DNA from: Gaiellasilicea sp035525905
Lineage (GTDB): Bacteria > Actinomycetota > Thermoleophilia > Gaiellales > Gaiellaceae
Reading direction: 5' to 3'
Length of the DNA stretch: 19,202 bases
Assembly (NCBI GenBank): GCA_035525905.1
Contig: DATLDK010000037.1
Coordinates: 1 to 19,202, forward strand
The notes beneath the pieces are model-generated. The model saw only the letters and a list, made by a program, of their open reading frames with translations. It did no database searches and had not been told where the DNA came from. A program made the position numbers and the translations under genes. Each line of letters begins with the position of its first letter. Position 1 is the first letter of the stretch. Positions 6,939 to 12,834 of the stretch are shown here, piece by piece.

Positions 6939-7574
6939 TCAGCGCCGGCGGATCAGCGTGACTCCGTCGCGTACGGTCAGCTGAACCGCGACGACACGGG
7001 TGTCGCCGGCGACCTTGTCGTTCAGCGCGGCGATCTTTCTCGTGCTCTCGTCCTGGGGGTCGAGCACCCTGGCGCTCCAGAGCGTGTTGTCGATGGCGAT
7101 CAGTCCCCGTTCCGAGAGACGCGGCAGGACCGCCTCGTAATAGGCGTCGTACCCCTCCTTGTCCGCGTCGATGAAGACGAGGTCGAACTCCCCCTCGAGC
7201 TTCCCGATCGTCTCGATCGCCGGGCCGAGATGGAGCTTGATCTTGGCGCCGTGCGGGCTCCGGTCGAAGTACCGCTGCGCCACCTCGGCGTGCTTCGGCT
7301 CGATGTCGAGCGTGTCGATGCGGCCGTCTTCGGGCAGAGCTGCTGCCATCGAGAGGGCCGAGTAGCCGGTGAACGTGCCGATCTCGAGGACTCGCCTCGC
7401 GCCGGAGGCGTGGACGAGGAGCTCGAGGAAGCGGCCTTCGATGGGCCCGGTGAGCATCTGCGGCGCGCTCATCGTCGCCTTCGTCTCCTCGGCGAGCTCC
7501 GCCAGCAGAGGGTCGGGTGCCGTCGAGTGCCGCTCCGCGTACCCCTCGACCTCCTCCTGGACGATGAAGCTCAT
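6939..7574 (-). CDS. SAM-dependent O-methyltransferase (catechol/caffeoyl-CoA type)
   Basis: A 211-residue class I methyltransferase of the Methyltransf_3 group. SAM motif I is VLEIGTFTGYSALSMA at residues 61-76. The acidic end of strand 2 is DTLDIEP, and the metal/SAM region reads FDLVFIDADKEGYDAYYE near 129-146. IAIDNTLWSARV near 159-170 provides the D-N pair that, with the D of DADK, coordinates the divalent cation. Such enzymes methylate hydroxyls of catechols or phenolics; the substrate here is unknown. Its ATG overlaps the stop of the upstream hydrolase gene (ATGA, 7571-7574), so the two are translationally coupled. Confidence 0.9.
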   Translation of the reverse strand: MSFIVQEEVEGYAERHSTAPDPLLAELAEETKATMSAPQMLTGPIEGRFLELLVHASGARRVLEIGTFTGYSALSMAAALPEDGRIDTLDIEPKHAEVAQRYFDRSPHGAKIKLHLGPAIETIGKLEGEFDLVFIDADKEGYDAYYEAVLPRLSERGLIAIDNTLWSARVLDPQDESTRKIAALNDKVAGDTRVVAVQLTVRDGVTLIRRR

Positions 7575-8236
7575 CGCTCCACCCGGGAGCCGCCGATGAT
7601 CGCCTCACGCCCATCGGCGAAGCGCACCATCGCCTTGCCCTTGCCGTCGTAGTCGGGAGACCAGACGACGAGGGTTGCGGCCTCCCCGCCCACCCGCACG
7701 GCCTCGTCGATCGACTCGGCCTCGCCGCGCCAGTAGGTGACGAAAGGGTTCTCCTCCCACTCGCGCGCGATCGTCGTCTCCTCCGTATGGCCCGGCAGCA
7801 GACGTGTTTCGGGTGGAAGAGGCATCAGGACGTCCATCACCGAGCGCCTGATCGGCACCGCGTCAGGCCCGCCGCCCACCGCGTCCTTGAACAGGATGTC
7901 GGCTGTGAAGCAGACCGTGTCGACAAGGAACGCGAGATGGTCGTCCGCGTGTCCCGGCGTCTCGAGGGCCTCGATCCGCAGGCCGCCGGTCTCCACCGGC
8001 CCCTTGACGACCTCGACTCCGTAGCGCTCGACGAGCTCGTCGTCGCCCGCAGTGTGGTCGGGATGCGAATGGGTCGTGAGCAAGTGGGTGACCGTCAGCC
8101 CCTCGCGCTCGACGACCTCGTGCAGCGGAGCCAGTGGAGCCCCGCTGTCGATGAAGACCGCCGTGCCACCGGGTTCGTCCGCGAGCAGGTACGCATTGGA
8201 CAGCCAGTGCGGGTGCATGCTCCGTTCGATCAGCAC
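7571..8236 (-). CDS. Metallo-beta-lactamase-fold hydrolase (glyoxalase II-like)
   Basis: A 221-residue protein with the MBL metal motif TTHSHPDHTAG (HxHxDH) in its first third, then GHADDH, FTADILFKD and PGHTEET, which give the remaining His/Asp ligands in the family order. These enzymes hydrolyse thioesters, lactones or related bonds with two metal ions; glyoxalase II-like hydrolases are the nearest functional type. No signal peptide is seen, so it is cytosolic. Start choice: GTG 8236 lies 6 nt after TACGTT (8248-8243), matching other leaderless starts here. GTG 8251, five codons earlier, is the alternative. The frame is open to 8374 but the extra N-terminus is Arg-rich and not family-like. 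It is first in the operon with the methyltransferase and nucS. Confidence 0.88.
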   Translation of the reverse strand: MLIERSMHPHWLSNAYLLADEPGGTAVFIDSGAPLAPLHEVVEREGLTVTHLLTTHSHPDHTAGDDELVERYGVEVVKGPVETGGLRIEALETPGHADDHLAFLVDTVCFTADILFKDAVGGGPDAVPIRRSVMDVLMPLPPETRLLPGHTEETTIAREWEENPFVTYWRGEAESIDEAVRVGGEAATLVVWSPDYDGKGKAMVRFADGREAIIGGSRVER

Positions 8237-8242
8237 TCCGAG

Positions 8243-8248
8243 AACGTA
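8243..8248 (-). promoter_or_regulatory. -10 box of a leaderless promoter (MBL hydrolase)
   Basis: TACGTT on the minus strand, 6 nt before GTG 8236. It argues for that start over GTG 8251, which is preceded only by TAGGGC. Confidence 0.4.
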
Positions 8249-8295
8249 CACGGGCAAGGCCCTACGATGGCGTTGGGGGCGCCCCTCCTCCGCTG

Positions 8296-8410
8296 GTCGG
8301 CCTGCTAGGAACAGCCGCCGGGCGACAGGAAGCGCCCCCTTTTCGTCCGCTGCCTTACGTGTTTCAACCCGCAAGGCCGGGGTAGCAAAGAGCTTCCTAG
8401 CAGGTCGACA
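8296..8410. repeat. Long inverted repeat A/B enclosing an 83-nt foldable core
   Basis: Arm A (8296-8311, gtcggcctgctaggaa) and arm B (8395-8410, ttcctagcaggtcgac) pair over 16 bp with a single G:U. Between them are a hairpin gggcg/cgccc (8320-8324/8333-8337) and a 6-bp stem gctgcc/ggtagc (8350-8355/8382-8387, one G:U). As plus-strand RNA this would be a closing stem with two inner helices, an aptamer-like layout in the leader of the secreted protein gene. As DNA, A and B are two oppositely facing copies of one site: A faces the hydrolase gene, 44-59 nt before its candidate starts, and B faces the secreted protein gene, 45 nt before its start. I do not recognise it as a known riboswitch. Confidence 0.6.
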
Positions 8411-8455
8411 CCGACCGGGCGAGCCCCCAGATGGCCGCCCGGAAAAGGAGGAAGC

Positions 8456-8860
8456 ATGAAGCGCATTTGCCTGGTCCTTGCCCTGGCAGGGACGATGGCC
8501 GTGTCCGCAGTTTCCGCGGGCGCAGCGGCTCCGAGCCCCAACAACCAGTCCGGCGGTGCCGCCGGCCTCGTAGCCGCAGTGGTGCAGGTGCAGGACACGT
8601 TGAACAACCTCCAGGTCCTCAGCGGCAACGAGAACCTCGAGATCGTGACCGTCAAGGACTCGCTGAACAACTTGCTGCAGAACGCGAGGTTCCTGAACAA
8701 CATCACGATCCTGCAGAACTTCCTGAACCAGCCCGACTGCAGCGTCGTCGCGCTCTGCGACTCGCTGACGAACTTCCTGAACAACAACAACGTGCTGATC
8801 ACCGACGTCGTCGCGATCGACGTGCTCAGCGGCGGCGACATCGTCGTCTTCCAGCGTTAG
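8456..8860 (+). CDS. Small secreted Asn/Leu-rich repeat protein, unknown function
   Basis: A 134-residue protein with a clear signal peptide (MKR, hydrophobic core to about residue 21, likely cleavage around AGAAA-PS at 22-26). The mature part is built of short amphipathic repeats: QDTLNNL (46-52), KDSLNNLL (67-74), ARFLNNI (78-84), QNFLNQ (87-92) and CDSLTNFLNNNN (101-112). It has two VLSG segments (54-57, 123-126) and a beta-prone end DIVVFQ. Two Cys, C95 and C101, could form a small disulphide loop. Composition and size recall secreted surface-coat proteins such as streptomycete rodlins, but I see no convincing alignment, so the function is unknown. ATG 8456 follows AAGGAGG, the strongest ribosome binding site in the window, suggesting high expression. 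An intrinsic terminator follows. The gene lies between inverted copies of a 19-bp sequence (8391-8409 and 8969-8987). Confidence 0.85.
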   Translation: MKRICLVLALAGTMAVSAVSAGAAAPSPNNQSGGAAGLVAAVVQVQDTLNNLQVLSGNENLEIVTVKDSLNNLLQNARFLNNITILQNFLNQPDCSVVALCDSLTNFLNNNNVLITDVVAIDVLSGGDIVVFQR

Positions 8861-8882
8861 AGACTCGTCAGCTCGGCGAAAG

Positions 8883-8907
8883 AGGCGGCCTCCGGGCCGC
8901 CTTTTTC
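8883..8907 (+). terminator. Rho-independent terminator of the secreted protein gene
   Basis: An 8-bp perfect stem (aggcggcc/ggccgcct) with a 4-nt TCCG loop runs into TTTTT at 8902-8906, 22 nt after the stop codon. It is the only classical T-tract terminator I see in the window. Confidence 0.9.
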
Positions 8908-8968
8908 ATGCCCGCGAAAGGATCGGCGTGACGATGACCTCTAATCAGGTGGAACGCGTTTTCGGTCA

Positions 8969-8987
8969 TCGACCTGCTAGGAAGCTC
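8969..8987 (-). repeat. Third copy (C) of the CCTGCTAGGAA element
   Basis: Positions 8969-8987 (tcgacctgctaggaagctc) are the exact reverse complement of 8391-8409, a 19-bp perfect inverted repeat pair flanking the secreted protein gene. No direct target-site duplication is evident outside the arms. The core contains the small dyad CCT-agc-AGG. Confidence 0.75.
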
Positions 8988-9240
8988 GACGGCAGACGAC
9001 GCGTCCCGATGCACCTCTCGGCTCCGCAACACGGGCGGCAACCGGGCCGAGAGGACGCACTGGCAGCGGCGGAGCGACCGCCCCCGCGGCGCCCGCCGCG
9101 CCGGCACGCCCGAATACCGGCCGGAACGCTCCGGTCCGAAAGGTTCCCGCCCGCGAAGTACTCCTTCCCTAAGGGAGCGCACCTCGGTGCCGGTCTGCGA
9201 GGAACGGATCGAGACAGAGGGTGCGAACTCGGCCTCTCGG
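8988..9240. other. Intergenic region with a decayed copy of the sigma-factor tail
   Basis: No live gene is seen. Bases about 9030-9110 resemble 9247-9327, the 3' end of the sigma-factor gene (cacgggcggcaac ... gagagg ... ctggcagcggcgg in both), with a 1-nt length difference. Read on the minus strand, this copy gives RAGAAGAAGAVAPPLPVRPLGP, cf. QAGAAAVVGADGPPLPELPLDT in the sigma factor. It then runs out of register and meets a stop within repeat C. It looks like a partial duplication. Confidence 0.45.
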
Positions 9241-10383
9241 TTAGGGCACGGGCGGCAACGTGTCGAGAGGTAGCTCTGGCAGCGGCGGTCCGTCAGCGCC
9301 AACGACGGCCGCCGCGCCAGCTTGCTCGAGCGGCCGGATCTCCTGCAGCGGCTGAGCCAGGTGCGAGATCGCTGTAGTAGCGGGTGCTCCGACCGCTTCC
9401 ACGACCTCGGCGAGCCGTGCCGCCGGGAGCTGCCGCCGCGACGGTAGGGTCCTCGGAGCCCGGCGCGGCTGGCTCGGCTGGGCGAAGGCGGGGGTGGTCG
9501 GCAGGGGTGCGGACACAGGCGCGGCAACCTTTCTGTGGGCCACCGGTGCTCTGTGTCCACGCACTGTTGACGCCGGGCGCGACGGAGCGCGCCGCGCTGC
9601 GACCTCGAGCCGCGGTCTCACGACTACTACGGCTGCGGCGTGCGCCTCCGGTGCCGACTGCATCAACACATTGCCGCGGACGGCGCGAGTAGGCGACGGG
9701 TCCGGCCGATCCGGCGGAGCGGTGGCATGCACGGCTCCGACGCCGGTGACCGCGATCACCGCGGCGCCGAGCGCGCCCGCCGCGCGAGGCGTCAGCACGA
9801 GCGAGTCGCTTCGTGCGGCCAGCCCGGTGAGCCAGCCCGGCAGCGGTACGACGACCCCTCTGCTGGAGCGGACGGCCGGCGGCTCGAGCTCCGCGCGAAG
9901 TGTCTGACGAGCGCGGAACAGGAGCATCTGGACGGCTCCGACCGTCGAGCCGAGGTCGTCTGCGATCTCGTCGTACGACAGGCCGGCGATCTCACGGAGG
10001 AGAAATACATCGCGCTGCTGGGAAGGCAGCGCCGCGAGTGCGTTTCGCAGCGCGTTCGCTTGCCCGATCGACGGTTCGGCGCCGGAAGCAGCCTCGGGAT
10101 CCAGCGGCTCCTCACGGGGCCGGCGGCGCGCAGTGCGGAAACGGCGACGCCTGACGTTCTCCGCGATCGCGAGCAGCCACGCGCGCGGCGCCTCGGGGCG
10201 CGAGCCGCGAAGCACGGCGCGGTACGCGTCGACGAATGCGGCCTGCGTGACGTCCTCCGCGTCGTGGACGTTCCCGAGCTCTCGGAGCGCGGCCCGGAAT
10301 ACGTCGCTGCGATGACCTGCGTAGAGACGCTCGAAGTCGAGGTCTGCTTCTCTCCGTGCTTCATTGGCAGGCCGCGGCGCCAT
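9241..10383 (-). CDS. ECF-type RNA polymerase sigma factor with C-terminal membrane anchor and Pro/Ala-rich tail
   Basis: A 380-residue protein, about twice the size of a minimal ECF sigma factor. Region sigma-2 spans about residues 16-84, with DAEDVTQAAFVDAYRA at 41-56 (core-polymerase and -10 contacts). Region sigma-4 spans about 108-165, with LPSQQRDVFLLREIAGLSYDEIADDLGSTVGAVQ, a helix-turn-helix for the -35 element. After a linker comes a hydrophobic stretch at about 201-220 (AAGALGAAVIAVTGVGAVHA), then about 160 residues rich in Pro, Ala and Arg. The simplest reading is a membrane-tethered sigma factor with an outside tail, which would make a separate anti-sigma factor unnecessary; none is adjacent. 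The segment is Ala/Gly-rich, so the anchor is likely rather than certain. The gene is divergent from the membrane-cytochrome operon, with 58 bp between them. Confidence 0.85.
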   Translation of the reverse strand: MAPRPANEARREADLDFERLYAGHRSDVFRAALRELGNVHDAEDVTQAAFVDAYRAVLRGSRPEAPRAWLLAIAENVRRRRFRTARRRPREEPLDPEAASGAEPSIGQANALRNALAALPSQQRDVFLLREIAGLSYDEIADDLGSTVGAVQMLLFRARQTLRAELEPPAVRSSRGVVVPLPGWLTGLAARSDSLVLTPRAAGALGAAVIAVTGVGAVHATAPPDRPDPSPTRAVRGNVLMQSAPEAHAAAVVVVRPRLEVAARRAPSRPASTVRGHRAPVAHRKVAAPVSAPLPTTPAFAQPSQPRRAPRTLPSRRQLPAARLAEVVEAVGAPATTAISHLAQPLQEIRPLEQAGAAAVVGADGPPLPELPLDTLPPVP

Positions 10384-10441
10384 CTGTCAAAGAACGGTGC
10401 AGAGCCGCGAAAGGATGCGGTTCAGGCAAGAATCGGGGGCG
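10384..10441. promoter_or_regulatory. Divergent promoter gap between the sigma factor and the membrane-cytochrome operon
   Basis: Only 58 bp separate the two start codons, so both promoters must lie here or inside the genes. GGGGG just before ATG 10442 may serve as its ribosome binding site. I could not identify a reliable -10/-35 pair. Autoregulation by the sigma factor is possible from position only. Confidence 0.35.
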
Positions 10442-12010
10442 ATGCGAGCCCTTCTCGTCGCCGCGCTCGTTCTCGCCGCTTCCCCTGACCAGGCGGCCGC
10501 GGCGACCGGGTTCGTCACCGACGACGGCACCCGCACTCGCGTGCACTTGCTCGAGAAGCCGGGTCTCCTGACGTCGGACTCGACCCGGATCGCAGGCCTT
10601 GTGACAGATGCGGATGTGTCGACGGGCCGGATCCGGGTCGTTCCCGACCCCGACCCGGAGGCTGCGCTACGCACGCTGGACGACCGGATCGAGTGGAACG
10701 ACCGGTGGCGCCTGCCGCTGACGATCGTGCTCGCCGCGGTGCTGATCGCGCTCGCCTTCTGTCGTCCAGAGCTCGCGCTGCGCGCGCTCCTGGTCGTGCT
10801 CGCAGCGAATCTCTGGCTCAGCCCCGCGCTGGCGCTGGTCGCGGGAGTCGCCGTGCTCGTGCTGCCACTCGGTCTCGCGTGCGCCGCGATCCTCGGCGCT
10901 TACCTGGTCTCGATGGGGCTCGACGCGGAAACGGTGGCTCTGTCGCCGTTCGGCCCGTCGCAGTCTGGCCGCTTCTACGGCATCAACAACCTGCTCGAGA
11001 CGATGCTCCTGGCGCCTGCACTCGCGGGAGCAGCTCTGCTCGGGCGCTGGGGGGTCGCGGTCGCCGCGCTCGCCCTCCTGACCATCGGCGGCAACCGCTT
11101 CGGCGCCGACGGAGGTGGGATGGTCGTCCTCGCGGCCGCGTACCTAGTCCTGCTGCTCCGGCTGCGCGGACACCTGCCGAGACCTCGGCTGGCGGCGCCG
11201 GTCGCCGCGGGGGCTGTCGCCCTGGCCCTGCTCCTGCTCGGGTTGGACGCGGCGACCGGTGGCTCGAGCCACGTCACCGACGCCGTCGGCAGCGGTCCGG
11301 TCGCACTTGCGGGGGACATCGCCGACCGGCTGGAGGTGTCGGTACGCCGAACGACCGCCGGAGCCGGTGCCCTCGCGGTCGTCCTCGGCTCGCTCGCGAT
11401 CCTGATCGCGATTGCGATCCGCGCCCGCCGCGAACCGGTGCTGGACGCGTTCCTCGCCGCGCTGGCGGTGTCGCTCCTCGCCAACGACACGCCCGGCGAC
11501 GTGCTCGGGATCGGAGCAGCGGTTGCGATCGCGCTATGGCGCGCCCCGCCCCTGTCCCTCCCGTTAAGCTTCGCCGCGATGCGCCGCGTCGCCACCCTGT
11601 TCTCGCTGCTGACCCTCGCGATCGGTCTTGCCGGTTGCGGCGGCGGGGAGGAAGTGTCGCCGCTCCCCGAGACTCTGGAGGGCACCGTGCCCGCCGCGAC
11701 CACGGGCGAGACCACAGGTGGAGAGACCACGGGCGGCGAGACGACCGGCGGGAACACGACATCGGCTCAGGGCGATGCGTCGAACGGCGACAAGGTCTTC
11801 GCCTCGGCGGGCTGCGGTGGCTGCCACACGCTCGAAGCGGCGGGATCGTCCGGCAACGTCGGTCCAAATCTCGACGACGCGAAGCCCGACGTCGCGCTCG
11901 CCGTCGACAGGGTGACGAACGGCAAGGGCGTGATGCCGTCCTTCAAGGGTCAGCTCAGCGACCAGGAGATCGCCGACGTGGCCCAGTACGTCTCCGAATC
12001 GACTCACTGA
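10442..12010 (+). CDS. Polytopic membrane protein fused in frame to a cytochrome c domain
   Basis: The frame is open without a stop for 522 codons from ATG 10442. Residues 1-21 are a signal peptide (MRALLVAALVLAASPDQAAA), followed by a small outside domain ending LDDRIEWNDRW. About eleven hydrophobic segments follow to residue 370. A conserved-looking outside loop reads GPSQSGRFYGINNLLE (RFYG at 177-180), and GGNRFGADGGG follows two helices later. This pattern resembles uncharacterised actinobacterial and firmicute multi-helix proteins with RFYG/RYYG-x-x-N motifs; their role is unknown to me. Residues 380-522 are the cytochrome domain described separately. Topology is consistent with a true fusion: counting helices places residue 379 inside and the next helix carries the haem domain out. 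The alternative is two genes, the second starting at 11579, with the first lacking its own stop. Confidence 0.6.
   Translation: MRALLVAALVLAASPDQAAAATGFVTDDGTRTRVHLLEKPGLLTSDSTRIAGLVTDADVSTGRIRVVPDPDPEAALRTLDDRIEWNDRWRLPLTIVLAAVLIALAFCRPELALRALLVVLAANLWLSPALALVAGVAVLVLPLGLACAAILGAYLVSMGLDAETVALSPFGPSQSGRFYGINNLLETMLLAPALAGAALLGRWGVAVAALALLTIGGNRFGADGGGMVVLAAAYLVLLLRLRGHLPRPRLAAPVAAGAVALALLLLGLDAATGGSSHVTDAVGSGPVALAGDIADRLEVSVRRTTAGAGALAVVLGSLAILIAIAIRARREPVLDAFLAALAVSLLANDTPGDVLGIGAAVAIALWRAPPLSLPLSFAAMRRVATLFSLLTLAIGLAGCGGGEEVSPLPETLEGTVPAATTGETTGGETTGGETTGGNTTSAQGDASNGDKVFASAGCGGCHTLEAAGSSGNVGPNLDDAKPDVALAVDRVTNGKGVMPSFKGQLSDQEIADVAQYVSESTH
11565..11570 (+). promoter_or_regulatory. Possible internal -10 box before the cytochrome start
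   Basis: TAAGCT lies 8 nt before ATG 11579. There is no ribosome binding site at that ATG. It could drive a leaderless transcript for the free cytochrome lipoprotein from inside the upstream frame. Confidence 0.35.
11579..12010 (+). CDS. Lipoprotein cytochrome c (internal start of the fused frame)
   Basis: From ATG 11579 a 143-residue protein has a complete lipoprotein signal: MRR, a hydrophobic core, and lipobox LAGC with C20. It continues with a Thr/Gly/Glu repeat linker (residues 41-61) and a class I cytochrome c domain with haem motif CGGCH at 79-83, VGPNLDD at 94-100, axial Met M119 in GVMPSFKG, and the C-terminal helix ADVAQYVSES. It would sit on the outer face of the membrane and pass single electrons. 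It resembles the haem domain of the PQQ dehydrogenase at 17963-18240. A full lipobox just after ATG favours an independent protein; the absence of a stop before it favours fusion. Both forms may be made. Its TGA overlaps the likely CTG start of the HAD gene. Confidence 0.75.
   Translation: MRRVATLFSLLTLAIGLAGCGGGEEVSPLPETLEGTVPAATTGETTGGETTGGETTGGNTTSAQGDASNGDKVFASAGCGGCHTLEAAGSSGNVGPNLDDAKPDVALAVDRVTNGKGVMPSFKGQLSDQEIADVAQYVSESTH
11699..11761 (+). repeat. Tandem repeat encoding the TTGGE linker
   Basis: A 15-nt unit, roughly accacgggcggcgag, is repeated about four times with third-base changes, giving TTGETTGGETTGGETTGGNTT. It forms a flexible spacer between the lipid anchor or membrane domain and the haem domain. 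Repeat number may vary between strains. Confidence 0.8.
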
Positions 12011-12834
12011 TCCTTCCCGACGGGTTTCCGCGGCAGGTCGCCGCAATCGCGTGCGACCTCGACCGCACTCTGATCGCGCAGGACGGCATCCTCCCGCCCC
12101 GCACGATCGCCGCGATCGGGGCTGCCCGCGCGGCAGGAGTCCATGTGCTGATCGCGACCGGGCGCATGTTCCGTTCCGCGCTCCCTTACGCGCGCGCCGC
12201 CGGAATCGAGGATCCGCTCGTCTGCTACCAGGGCGCGGCCGTCGTCGAGCCGGGCACGGGCGAGTTCCTGCTGCACGAGCCGATCCCGCTCGAGCTCGCT
12301 CGTGAGGCGATCGCGGCGGTGCAGGACGAGGGCTTCGGCCTCAACTGCTACGTCGACGACGAGCTCTACGTCGCCAAGCTGACCGAAAACGCCCGCGCCT
12401 ACGCGGACTTCCAGGAGATCCCGATCACGGAGGTCGACGACTTGCTCGCGTGGCTCGTGCGTCCGCCAACGAAGCTGGTCGTCGTCTCGGACCCCGACGA
12501 GCTCGATGCCCTGCGGCCCAAGCTGGTCGCCCAGTTCGCCAAGCGCCTCTTCATCGCGAAGTCTCTGCCGCACTTCCTCGAGCTCGCGAGCCCGGCGATC
12601 TCCAAGGGCAGCGGGCTCGCGTTCGTTGCGGAGCACCTCGGCTTCACCCGGGCGCAGACAGTGGCCTTCGGGGACGGCGAGAACGACCGGGAGCTCCTCG
12701 AGTGGGCGGGCTTCGGCGTGTGCGTCGAGAACGGCGACGATCGCCTGAAGGAGCTCGCCGACTGGATTTGTCCCGGCGTCGAGGAGGAAGGAGTCGCGCA
12801 GGCGATCGAGGCCTACCTAGACTCTCGCGCATGA
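12007..12834 (+). CDS. HAD-superfamily phosphatase (Cof type), probable CTG start
   Basis: A 275-residue Cof-type hydrolase. Motif I is DLDRTL with nucleophile D17 and D19, motif II is ATGR (T51), motif III is K200 in AISKGSG, and motif IV is GDGENDREL with D223 and D227. The cap of about residues 85-180 is the C2 type. Such enzymes dephosphorylate small sugar phosphates or cofactors in the cytosol. The start is unusual: no in-frame ATG, GTG or TTG occurs between about 11640 and 12145, and the GTG at 12145 would delete the catalytic aspartates. CTG 12007, overlapping the cytochrome TGA (CTGA), is the best candidate and mirrors the 4-nt overlaps used elsewhere here. Its stop overlaps the serS start (ATGA, 12831-12834). 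Confidence 0.85.
   Translation: MILPDGFPRQVAAIACDLDRTLIAQDGILPPRTIAAIGAARAAGVHVLIATGRMFRSALPYARAAGIEDPLVCYQGAAVVEPGTGEFLLHEPIPLELAREAIAAVQDEGFGLNCYVDDELYVAKLTENARAYADFQEIPITEVDDLLAWLVRPPTKLVVVSDPDELDALRPKLVAQFAKRLFIAKSLPHFLELASPAISKGSGLAFVAEHLGFTRAQTVAFGDGENDRELLEWAGFGVCVENGDDRLKELADWICPGVEEEGVAQAIEAYLDSRA

Noticed and set aside
5656..7614. A 652-codon minus-strand open frame under the second dehydrogenase, nucS and the methyltransferase
   Set aside because: It covers three well-recognised genes and has no family features of its own.
8296..8455. The leader region as a c-di-GMP-I or ydaO riboswitch
   Set aside because: A short stretch (CGCAAGGCCGGGG) recalls the c-di-GMP-I 3' part, but the matching 5' helices and conserved loops are missing. 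It is reported only as an unidentified fold.
8868..8909. A 13-codon minus-strand peptide (MKKAARRPPLSPS) about 58 nt from repeat C
   Set aside because: Its sequence is simply the terminator hairpin and gene end of the secreted protein read backwards.
8391..8987. An insertion sequence or MITE with 19-bp terminal repeats
   Set aside because: The arms are perfect, but there is no transposase and no target-site duplication, and copy A outside the unit does not fit. It is kept only as one option.
8928..9377. A 149-codon plus-strand frame starting GTG 8928 after AAGGAT
   Set aside because: It lies after a strong terminator, is Arg/Pro-rich, and ends antisense inside the sigma-factor gene. The same protein-level repetition is explained by the DNA duplication.
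10693..11990. A long plus-strand open frame continuous with the HAD gene upstream of 12007
   Set aside because: The upstream part is a +1 shadow of the membrane protein and cytochrome, almost all Arg/Gly/Pro. Only the part from about 12007 is HAD-like.
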